Source: a candidate division KSB1 bacterium
GTDB taxonomy: Bacteria > Zhuqueibacterota > Zhuqueibacteria > Residuimicrobiales > Krinioviventaceae
DNA length: 64,000 bases
Direction of reading: 5' to 3'
Assembly (NCBI GenBank): GCA_034521575.1
Contig: JAXHMJ010000002.1
Span: 280,706-344,705 of the forward strand
Made by a program: the position numbers and the translations under genes. Each line of letters opens with the position of its first letter. Within the stretch, counting starts at the first letter, position 1. A model generated the notes under the pieces. The model was not told where the DNA came from and made no database searches. It worked only from the letters and a program-made list of their open reading frames with translations. Of this stretch, positions 40,447-48,430 are shown piece by piece.

Positions 40447-41610
40447 ATGAAACGATCGATACTATTAATATTTTCTTTTGTATTGTTGATTATACCGGCA
40501 TTGCTGATGGCTGGTCCAAATGCCGGTGCAGAATTTCGAGTAGATATAGAGTTGTCCTCACCGGGAAATGGTACAAATGACAATGTGACCCATGTTGAGG
40601 GCTTGACTTCGGGAGACGTTTTTTATGTTCACTGTTATTGTGTTGGGGTTTCCGATTTAGATGAATTTGATTTTATTATGAACTATGATCCATCAGAAAT
40701 TAATGATGGTGGATATTCTCCGAATAATGGATTTACTGAATCCAATATTTTGGGAAGTTCATTAACTTCCACAGGTTCAGCTGGCTCTGGATACAGAGAC
40801 GTCGCCTATACGGCGAGCGGAGAACAAACGGATGCAGAAGCTCCTGATGGTAATGGGTATCTTGGTTATTTTACATTACAGGCTGCAGTGGATAATCCCA
40901 AAGGTATTACGTTTTCTAGTGTACAATATGTAACAAATGATTCTGAGGGTGACTATCTAACAAATTATGACCATCAAGCCACATTCGGTGGGGGGTCCCT
41001 ACCCGTAGAGCTTTCATCCTTTGAGGCATGGTTGGATGCTGAACAGGTTACGATCAAATGGACAACTCAGAGTGAACAAAATGCCTTGGGTTTCAATGTT
41101 TTGCGCTCTGAATCTCAATCTGATGGTTATGTTAAAATTAACAGTGAACTGATAAATGCAGCTGGAACAAGTACTACTCAAAACACCTATGAATATCGGG
41201 ACTCTCAATTACAGACTGTTGAGAGCTATTGGTACATGCTCGAGCAGGTGGACACAGATGGACAGACAGAATTGTTTGGCCCGATTGAAGTAATGATCAG
41301 CACGGATGTTGTAGATGCGCAACATGCACCGGAAGACTATCGGTTGTATAGCAATTTTCCAAATCCGTTTAATCCGGTGACTTTGATTCGGTATGACTTG
41401 CCTCTTTCAGGATACACTGAATTGACTATTTTTGACATGACCGGACGCAAAATCAAATCGCTGGTGAGCGCGCATCAGTCCGCCGGCCAGCATGTGGTAC
41501 GCTGGGACGCTACTGATCAAATGAATGAACCGGTATCGAGCGGGGTTTATATTTACCGGCTTCAAGCTGGCAAAGAAATAAAAAGCCGGAAAATGATGTT
41601 ACTGAGGTAA
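40447..41610 (+). CDS. Secreted protein with type IX sorting domain
   Basis: 387 residues from ATG 40447 after AGGAGG; an in-frame start at 40375 lies inside the upstream gene. Signal peptide (ends LLMAGPNAG). Middle: cohesin/Ig-like strands (FDFIMNYDPSEINDGG) and a fibronectin-like region. The C-terminal ~90 residues, YSNFPNPFNPVTLIRYDLPL, YTELTIFDMTGRKIKSLV, and SSGVYIYRLQAGKE, are the classical FlgD-like type IX sorting domain. It lies 24 bases before the putative precursor gene. Confidence 0.85.
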   Translation: MKRSILLIFSFVLLIIPALLMAGPNAGAEFRVDIELSSPGNGTNDNVTHVEGLTSGDVFYVHCYCVGVSDLDEFDFIMNYDPSEINDGGYSPNNGFTESNILGSSLTSTGSAGSGYRDVAYTASGEQTDAEAPDGNGYLGYFTLQAAVDNPKGITFSSVQYVTNDSEGDYLTNYDHQATFGGGSLPVELSSFEAWLDAEQVTIKWTTQSEQNALGFNVLRSESQSDGYVKINSELINAAGTSTTQNTYEYRDSQLQTVESYWYMLEQVDTDGQTELFGPIEVMISTDVVDAQHAPEDYRLYSNFPNPFNPVTLIRYDLPLSGYTELTIFDMTGRKIKSLVSAHQSAGQHVVRWDATDQMNEPVSSGVYIYRLQAGKEIKSRKMMLLR

Positions 41611-41634
41611 TATTAAAATAAAGAGGAGAGGGTT

Positions 41635-41802
41635 ATGAAAAAAACGTGGGTGAAACCGAGTTTAAAGATACTGGTTCATAATCATGAGCAGGAAAATTTA
41701 ATTTTAGGTGATTGTACAGGAAGTAACTTATCTCAACAAAACGAAATTGGACAATGTGATGTTGAAAATTCATGTGGTAGCGTTTGTTCATCAGCTGTAT
41801 AA
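41635..41802 (+). CDS. Candidate RiPP precursor peptide (four Cys)
   Basis: A 55-residue ORF with a strong ribosome site (AAGAGGAGAGG, 4 bases before ATG). The N-terminal part starts MKKTWVKPSLKILVHN; its WxKPxLxxL pattern resembles leader motifs bound by PqqD-like proteins. The C-terminal part is small, polar and has C27, C41, C47 and C51 (ending SCGSVCSSAV), a plausible core for thioether cross-links; Gly25-Asp26 could mark the leader/core junction. It sits in the radical SAM/PqqD/C25/ABC locus where no other candidate is found. The assignment is inference; no database match was tested. Confidence 0.7.
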   Translation: MKKTWVKPSLKILVHNHEQENLILGDCTGSNLSQQNEIGQCDVENSCGSVCSSAV

Positions 41803-41870
41803 AGAAATTGTTTTTAAAATATTTTTTTTAGCTTATGCTGGGTATAACCGGCATTTTTTTCCGGTACAAT

Positions 41871-44219
41871 ATGAAAATAGTATATTATATAGCACTCTTA
41901 ATAGCCTCAAATGTCGGCGCCCAAACCGCCCTCATCTGGGAACCCTCAGGTGTCACCGGCGGCAGTGGGTCGGACATGAACAGTGCGCTGTCAAGTCAGG
42001 GTGTAACCGGGACATTAAGAACCGCCTCTGATCTCAGCGGTGTCACTCTGGGCAGCTATGACTATGTATTTGTCTGTCTGGGCGCCGATCCGAACAACCG
42101 GGTCCTGGACCCGGTGAATGATTCTGCAGATATCGCTGCACTGGTCGATTATCTGGACAACGGCGGCGCTCTGTACATGGAAGGCGGCGATACCTGGGCT
42201 TATGATGACGTCACCGATCTGCATGTCAAATTTCAGATCACCGGATTGTCGGATGGGACGCAAGCCGCCTCGCTCGATACGGTGCGCGGCGCCAATAACC
42301 TGCGCGGCCTCGATCTTGAATACAGCGGTCCCAATGCCTATATCGACCGCCTGGCGCCCAAATCCGGCGCTTTTATTGTCCACAACAACAACAATCCGGA
42401 ATTTGCCTGCGGCATTGCTTTTGACAGCGGCACGTATCGCACCATCGGCGCGTCGTTTCTGTTCGGCGGACTCGTGGACGGCGCCTCGATAACATCGGAT
42501 GTCATGGCGGATTATCTGGACTTTTTCGACAACGGCTATGCCGGAAAACCGGCGCCACCGCGCAATGTCAGAGCCTTGCAAAGTCACAACCTTGCGGTTC
42601 CGCTGGTCTGGGACGCCCCGGTTGGCAGCGCGCCGATTGAACGGGCATCCTCCACCCATATGTCCGAGTTTTACACATCACCCCGCGTTCATGCGTTGTC
42701 ATTTACCACAATCAACGCTGCACCGGATCAGGACATCCGTCAATTCAATGCCCCGGATCAGGAACAAGAGGCCATGCTGGAGGACCTGCAGTCCTATACC
42801 GTTTATCGCAGTACCGGCGCCTCCGGACCGTTCTCTGTCGTTGCTACGGGATCGACGCGGCAGTTCTACCGCGATGCCAGCGTCACAAACGGACAGCTTT
42901 ATTATTATAAAATCACCGCCCAATATGCCTCCGGCGAAAGCGACGATTCCTATCAGGTTCATGCTGCCCCGCAGGCTCAGGGACGGCAAATTTTGTCGGG
43001 CTTTACCTTGAATCCGCCGACGCTGGACGGAAATATTGACGCCGCTGAATGGAGTGAGGCCGATTCCGTGGCAATCACCTCGGACGGCATCGCCGATCCG
43101 GTCAAGCTGTTCATGATGAATGATCAGGACTATCTGTATGTGGCCGTGCGCGATGAATCAAACACGGCTCAGGATATTGATGATCAGCTGGCGTTGTATC
43201 TGGATGCGGATCAAAATCGAGCCTGGCCGTCTTCGGGCACCTCTGAGGGCAATGTCTGGATCCGTCAGGCGGAATTTTCTGCAGAAAATCAGGTCCGCTC
43301 AATCACCGGATTCTGGCCGCGCTCTTTGAGCTTCCCCGATACCTCAACCGATGCCGATATCAGCCAGAGCTCGGATTTACAGTCGGGCCAAATGCATTAC
43401 GAAATGAAATTTGACCTGGCCAACAGTATGCTGAATGCCGCTCCCGGTGATGAGCTGGGACTCTATATCTCCGCCCTGGACGCGGCGTCTTCAACCACAA
43501 CAGGGATCTGGCCGTCGGCGCTGCAGACCCTGCCCCAGGATGACCCGTATCTGATCCCTGCCCTGTACGGTGATCTGATTTTGTCGGATGTGCCGGTGTT
43601 CAGCGAGACGTTGAATATTTCATCCGCGGGAAACTATACATTCAATGATCCGGGCGACGGGCATGAATGGGGAATGAATGTCACCGCGTTGGACGGGTCC
43701 GGTGATGTGACCCTGACCCAGACCAATACCGCTTATACGCCCTTGCCCTGTACCGATGAAATCCCGTTATACTGGACCTTGGAGGTTCCGGCCTCCATCA
43801 ACAGTTATACGGCGGATGTCGAGTTTCATTACACCGATGCGGATGCCGCGGGATTTGAAGAATCTGCCGCCTATTGGGGCGTGGCCTGGCTGAATGAGAG
43901 CGCTAAAGTGTGGATATGGTTAGGCGGAACCATCGATGCTTCTGCCAACACCGTCACAATTAATATAAGCGATAAAGAAGGTGTATTTGTTCTATATCGA
44001 CGTATATTCAGTGACTACGATGGCAATGGGTATGTGGATGGAGTTGATTTGCAGCAATTTGGCGATTCATGGCATGCTGAAGGCTCACCTGAATTTGATC
44101 TTTATTCCAGAGAGCAGTTTTTTAATTGTGGATATGGAACTCAAGGAGGTGTGCAGATAATCGATGGAGTTGATCTGCAGGTGTTCGGCGATAGCTGGCA
44201 TAACGGCATTCAACCGTAA
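41871..44219 (+). CDS. Large secreted dockerin-like repeat protein
   Basis: 782 residues from ATG 41871 (MKIVYYIALLIASNVGAQ, signal peptide). N-terminal ~230 residues resemble a ThuA/glutamine-amidotransferase-like fold (YDYVFVCLGADPNN, NGGALYMEGGDTW). A fibronectin-like domain (SYTVYRSTGASGPFSVVATG) and a carbohydrate-binding-like module with VKLFMMNDQDYLYVAVRD, then LDADQNRAW follow. The C-terminal ~200 residues repeat the module of the protein at 39411, with EF-hands DYDGNGYVDGVDLQQFGDSW and IIDGVDLQVFGDSWHNG. The C-terminal 240 bases are AT-richer than the rest. Likely an extracellular partner of the locus. Confidence 0.7.
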   Translation: MKIVYYIALLIASNVGAQTALIWEPSGVTGGSGSDMNSALSSQGVTGTLRTASDLSGVTLGSYDYVFVCLGADPNNRVLDPVNDSADIAALVDYLDNGGALYMEGGDTWAYDDVTDLHVKFQITGLSDGTQAASLDTVRGANNLRGLDLEYSGPNAYIDRLAPKSGAFIVHNNNNPEFACGIAFDSGTYRTIGASFLFGGLVDGASITSDVMADYLDFFDNGYAGKPAPPRNVRALQSHNLAVPLVWDAPVGSAPIERASSTHMSEFYTSPRVHALSFTTINAAPDQDIRQFNAPDQEQEAMLEDLQSYTVYRSTGASGPFSVVATGSTRQFYRDASVTNGQLYYYKITAQYASGESDDSYQVHAAPQAQGRQILSGFTLNPPTLDGNIDAAEWSEADSVAITSDGIADPVKLFMMNDQDYLYVAVRDESNTAQDIDDQLALYLDADQNRAWPSSGTSEGNVWIRQAEFSAENQVRSITGFWPRSLSFPDTSTDADISQSSDLQSGQMHYEMKFDLANSMLNAAPGDELGLYISALDAASSTTTGIWPSALQTLPQDDPYLIPALYGDLILSDVPVFSETLNISSAGNYTFNDPGDGHEWGMNVTALDGSGDVTLTQTNTAYTPLPCTDEIPLYWTLEVPASINSYTADVEFHYTDADAAGFEESAAYWGVAWLNESAKVWIWLGGTIDASANTVTINISDKEGVFVLYRRIFSDYDGNGYVDGVDLQQFGDSWHAEGSPEFDLYSREQFFNCGYGTQGGVQIIDGVDLQVFGDSWHNGIQP

Positions 44220-44646
44220 AAATTCAGGATGTTTAACGGGGATAAAAAAGCAGGTTTGCCGCGATGCAAAGACAGGTTTTTTGGTTACATGATGTGTCTC
44301 TAAGGTTTTGAATGGTTCAATATAAAAAGTAAATGAGCAGTCATGCAAAAAAAGCTGAATGGAAATCTGTAAGGTCTATATTTTATTATTGTTGTGTGGA
44401 TTGATTATCGAAGCATTGCACGCAGAGGCGCGAGAGGGCGCAGAGGGAAAAAAAGTGCACATGGTAAAACACAGGCCAATAAAGATTCTCAACTGTTTGA
44501 AAGCATCATATGGATGATCTCTTGGTTTTTTTTGCGATCTCTGCTTCTTTGCGTGAATTGGATTTTTAATGATCTTGACGTCCTCGTTTGTAAATTTCCA
44601 ACTCGATTCGTTATAGAAGCGAAAAACTGTTTCTTTTTGATAATGG
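44220..44646. other. Intergenic region
   Basis: No gene is supported. A GCAGAGGCGCGAGAGGGCGC block (44415-44440) is a short GC-rich version of the widespread CGCAGAGG repeat. Short ORFs (MFNGDKKAGLPRC... at 44229; MSSHAKKAEW... at 44333) lack ribosome sites and family features, so I do not propose further precursors. Confidence 0.5.
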
Positions 44647-46491
44647 TTGTATTTTAAATCATTGATTGGTTATGTGCGGAATCACGGGATTTTCGGTTTG
44701 AAACATATCACGCATATCAAATTCATTCCCCGCGCCCTGGAGATCATCTGGCGCAATTCCCGATTGAACACTGTATTACGCCTGTTGCTGGTGCTTGTTC
44801 AGGGCGTCCTGCCGCTGCTCACGGTTTATCTGATGAAGCTCATCGTTGACAGTGTGACAAAGGCTATATCCGAAGCACAGCCCGATCCGTTTCCCATTCT
44901 GCTGTTAATCGCTGCCCTGACGTTGACCCATCTTGCTCTGTATTCCCTGAATTCTTTTTCCCGCTTTTTACAGGAAAAACAAAAAATGCAGGTGCTGGAC
45001 GAGTTGAGCGACCGGATTCATGAACAATCCGTGCGTATGGATTATGCCTATTATGAAAACGCCCACTATTATGATTCCATGCACCGCGCGCAAAAGCAGG
45101 CGCTTTCGCGTCCCACGGCCACCTTTGACAATACGGCTCAACTGCTGCAGAACGGCGTCTCCATGCTTGCCATGCTCTCCTTGTTGTTGTCGTTTCATTG
45201 GCTCGTGTCACTGCTGCTGCTGATTGCGGCTGTTCCCGGAATCTGGTTTCAGCTGCGTTATTCCGATCGATTGTTTCACTGGGAACTGGCGAACACCGAC
45301 GCCATGCGCAAATCTGCCTATTATTCCTCTATCCTCACAGAGGATCAATATGCTAAAGAGATCCGTTTGTTTGATCTGGGGAATGAATTCATCAACCGAT
45401 TCAGCCATCTCAAAACCGAATTGAGAACAGAACGGCTGCAACTGGCGCAGAAACGCTCCCTGCATCAAGTCGCGGCCCAGTGCATAACCGTGCTCACGAT
45501 TTTCGGATCCTTTGCCTTTGTGGCCTATCGCGCTGTTATGGGCTTGATCACCCTGGGCGATATGGTCATGTATTACCAGGCGTTTCAAAAAGGCGTGAAT
45601 TATCTGCGCGCCATGCTTTCCAGTCTGGCCAAATTATTTGAAGATTCGCTTTACCTCGCTAATCTGTTCGAGTTCCTGAGGTTCGAGCCGGAGATTCAAG
45701 ATCCGCCCGACCCCGAAAAAATTTCTGCAAAAGCCGGCGCTATTGAATTCAGACAGGTGGCCTTTACGTATCCGTTTGCAGCGCAGCCGGTGTTTACCGA
45801 TCTGTCTTTTAAGGTTCGGGCAAAAGAACATATTGCATTGGTGGGTCCGAACGGTTCCGGGAAATCCACTCTGGTCAAGCTGTTATGCCGATTGTATGAT
45901 CCGGATACCGGAACGATCGAAATCAATGGATTGAATATTCAACACTACAGAATCAAAGATTTGAGACAAGCTCTGAGTGTGGTGTTTCAGGATTTTTCGA
46001 GATATCATTTATCCGCATCTGAAAATATTCGGCTGGGCGATATTCATTCGCAGACCGACGAACAGACCATTCAAACTGCGGCGCAAACTGCCGGAATTCA
46101 TTCTCGTTTACAGGAACTCCCGGACAGCTATCAAACGCCGCTGGGCAAACGCTTTGAGAACGGCATGGATTTGAGTGCGGGAGAGTGGCAGAAAATTGCC
46201 CTGGCCCGGGTGTTTATGCGCGATGCCCCTATTGTCATTTTCGATGAACCCACCAGCGCCCTGGATGCACAGGCCGAGTATGACCTGCTGCAGCGTCTCA
46301 AATCCATGACCAGGGATAAAACCAGCATCTGGATCAGCCACCGGCTCGCCAGCGCTTCCCTGGCCGATCGCGTGCTGTTCCTGCAAAACGGCCGGATTAC
46401 CGAACAGGGCCCGCATCGGGACCTCATGAAGAACAACAACGAATACGCCGCATTCTACCGCAAACAATCGCAGTTTTACTGTGACAGCTGA
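44647..46491 (+). CDS. ABC transporter, fused permease/ATPase (peptide exporter type)
   Basis: 614 residues: an N-terminal six-helix exporter domain (VLRLLLVLVQGVLPLLTVYL and others) followed by an ATPase domain with Walker A GPNGSGKST (400-408), signature LSAGEWQKIALAR (509-521) and Walker B VIFDEPTSALD. The SAGEWQ signature variant is frequent in bacteriocin and RiPP exporters. There is no N-terminal C39 peptidase domain, so the leader must be removed by another protease, possibly C25 or S26. The start is TTG 44647; an alternative is TTG 44662. Probably exports the product of the locus. Confidence 0.85.
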   Translation: MYFKSLIGYVRNHGIFGLKHITHIKFIPRALEIIWRNSRLNTVLRLLLVLVQGVLPLLTVYLMKLIVDSVTKAISEAQPDPFPILLLIAALTLTHLALYSLNSFSRFLQEKQKMQVLDELSDRIHEQSVRMDYAYYENAHYYDSMHRAQKQALSRPTATFDNTAQLLQNGVSMLAMLSLLLSFHWLVSLLLLIAAVPGIWFQLRYSDRLFHWELANTDAMRKSAYYSSILTEDQYAKEIRLFDLGNEFINRFSHLKTELRTERLQLAQKRSLHQVAAQCITVLTIFGSFAFVAYRAVMGLITLGDMVMYYQAFQKGVNYLRAMLSSLAKLFEDSLYLANLFEFLRFEPEIQDPPDPEKISAKAGAIEFRQVAFTYPFAAQPVFTDLSFKVRAKEHIALVGPNGSGKSTLVKLLCRLYDPDTGTIEINGLNIQHYRIKDLRQALSVVFQDFSRYHLSASENIRLGDIHSQTDEQTIQTAAQTAGIHSRLQELPDSYQTPLGKRFENGMDLSAGEWQKIALARVFMRDAPIVIFDEPTSALDAQAEYDLLQRLKSMTRDKTSIWISHRLASASLADRVLFLQNGRITEQGPHRDLMKNNNEYAAFYRKQSQFYCDS

Positions 46492-46873
46492 TTGTCCGCC
46501 GGAATAGATATTTATTGTTCTCTCTACTGTATCCTGCCTACTTTTTCAAGCTTTTAAATCCCTCAACAGCTCCCCCGGAAATCACTTGATATCATCTAAA
46601 GTCAGTTCATTTTTGCTGTTTACTGCTTAATGTTTACTCGGGCATAAACCTTTCAACAAATCAACAATTAAACCTGAAAAATTACTTGATATTTCATTAT
46701 TTATTAGCTAATTCTGTCCTCTGTCCTCTGTCCTCTGCCCTCTGCCCTCTGTTCTCTGTCCGTTTTGTAATTTATTGTCATACCTGAAAATATAACTTGA
46801 AAAAATCATGCTGTATTTGTAGTTTGCAAGAAACCGAAAACGATTTAGATCACCTTAACAGGAGAAGAGAACT
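46492..46873. other. Intergenic region with reverse-strand heptads
   Basis: 46714-46762 is a heptad array in opposite orientation (CTGTCCT, CTGCCCT, CTGTTCT), the only copy outside the island at 1-11 kb. AT-rich GTTTAA-type words flank it (46625-46675). A GGAGAAGAG ribosome site lies before 46874. No gene is seen. Confidence 0.6.
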
Positions 46874-47938
46874 ATGGATTTAAAACTTTTGACCCTCTTT
46901 CTGGCCGGTTTGGCTGTTGTACTGATGGTGGGATGCCAATCCGGTGTCGATCATCCGCAACCGGTTAATCCCGATACCATACCGGAGGCGCGTGCCTTGC
47001 TGGATTTTCTGTACGAGATCAGAGGCGAATATGTGTTGTCCGGACATCATAATGGTCCCAATAATCCGCTGCAATATTCAACGGCTGTTGAAGAAATGAC
47101 CGGTTCAATGCCTGTGGTCTGGGGATCAGATTTCAGTTTCAATTTTCGCGGCAATGATCCGGCGGTTGTCAGGAGCAACATGGTCGAGACAGCAAAGGAA
47201 TTGTATGCCAGGGGACATATCATCACATTAATGTGGCATGCCTGTTTTCCCGCGGACGGCGATTCCTGTGATCATGAGAGCATCTGGTTGTGGAAGCCGG
47301 GAGTCTCTGAGCAGCAATGGGACAGTTTGACGACTCCGGGCACGCAGCTGAATCAACAATGGCGGGAACAGGTTGATCATGTGGCTGTGCATTTGAAGGA
47401 ACTGCAAAAAGCAAATGTTCCGGTGCTCTGGCGGCCCTACCATGAGATGAACGGTATCTGGTTCTGGTGGTGTGACAAAAGGGGAGAGGACGGTTTCCAA
47501 AAGCTGTGGAAAATGATGTATGATCGTCTGGTCAATCATCATAACCTCAACAATCTGATCTGGGTATGGAATCCCAACGCACCGCGCGATACACCGGGCG
47601 ACGAGGCATACGATTATGATCTCTATTTTCCCGGACTCGAATATGTTGATGTGCTGGCCGCTGATGTCTATCACAATGATTACAAACAGAGTCATCATGA
47701 TGATTTGATTGAACTGGCCGGCGATAAAGTTATTTCGCTGGGTGAAATCGGAAAAATGCCTGAACCTGATATTCTTGATGAACAGCCGCAATGGACCTGG
47801 TTTATGGGATGGGCCAACTGGCTGTTCAAAGCCAATGATCCCGATTCCGTGCGAGCGCTGTATAACTCACCCAGAGTCCTTACGATGGATGAGATTGAAA
47901 AGAATGCAAAGGGCGAGTACCGCGTTACCCTTGAATAA
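46874..47938 (+). CDS. GH26 beta-mannanase-like lipoprotein
   Basis: 354 residues. Lipoprotein signal with the lipobox LMVGC (C21). GH26 features: SGHHNGPNNPLQY near the start, WRPYHEMNGIWFWW with the acid/base E191, and VISLGEIGKMPEPD with the nucleophile E291. The family hydrolyses beta-1,4-mannans or related glycans. Anchored outside by the lipid, it probably degrades mannan-type polysaccharide. The length is normal and both catalytic Glu are present. A terminator follows. Confidence 0.9.
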   Translation: MDLKLLTLFLAGLAVVLMVGCQSGVDHPQPVNPDTIPEARALLDFLYEIRGEYVLSGHHNGPNNPLQYSTAVEEMTGSMPVVWGSDFSFNFRGNDPAVVRSNMVETAKELYARGHIITLMWHACFPADGDSCDHESIWLWKPGVSEQQWDSLTTPGTQLNQQWREQVDHVAVHLKELQKANVPVLWRPYHEMNGIWFWWCDKRGEDGFQKLWKMMYDRLVNHHNLNNLIWVWNPNAPRDTPGDEAYDYDLYFPGLEYVDVLAADVYHNDYKQSHHDDLIELAGDKVISLGEIGKMPEPDILDEQPQWTWFMGWANWLFKANDPDSVRALYNSPRVLTMDEIEKNAKGEYRVTLE

Positions 47939-47956
47939 AAAATACTATCATTCACA

Positions 47957-47986
47957 AGCGCCTGCGCTTTATGCAGGCGCTTTTTG
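47957..47986 (+). terminator. Rho-independent terminator
   Basis: AGCGCCTGC (47957-47965) and GCAGGCGCT (47973-47981) form a perfect 9-bp stem around GCTTTAT, followed by TTTT. It lies 19 bases after the GH26 stop. Confidence 0.9.
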
Positions 47987-48430
47987 GGGAGAAAATATAA
48001 ATTCATTTTTTGAGCGTTTGATTGTTTGTCTGCTTTTTTGAAATATTAAAAATTGGGCAACGAACTTGATTATTGAATTGTAAAACCTTAAAATGGATAT
48101 CACACAATATTCAATACGAAACAGCAAGATTTAAACCTTATTCAAAGCCGTTCAAGCTTGGTAGCCTTTAGATTAGATGAACGAAAACCTTATTACATTA
48201 TTTGATGAGCGAATACGTTCAGACGATCTGCTGATTTTTGTTCAAAATTACCAAACAGTAAATCACGATTAAAAAACCGCATTTTGGGGAAAAATGGTTA
48301 CTCAATTCAATGACATTAACCGGGACGAGATTTCCCAATGATTCGAGGCTGAGCACCAGTTGGACATGAAGACTTGCTCTTTTCAACTGCATTTTCTTCC
48401 TTTGACGCATAGCCAGAAATGCCCCCGAGC
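47987..48430. other. Intergenic region
   Basis: AT-rich sequence with no recognisable gene on either strand. It leads into array B, whose first partial unit appears near 48436 (GTCCCAGCGGGAC). Confidence 0.5.

Noticed and set aside
41835-41870. Upstream start for the large dockerin-like protein
   Set aside because: ATG 41835 would place a non-signal segment before a clean signal peptide; ATG 41871 is preferred.
44229-44404. Additional short ORFs as further RiPP precursors
   Set aside because: No ribosome sites, no leader-like motif and no similarity to the 41635 peptide.
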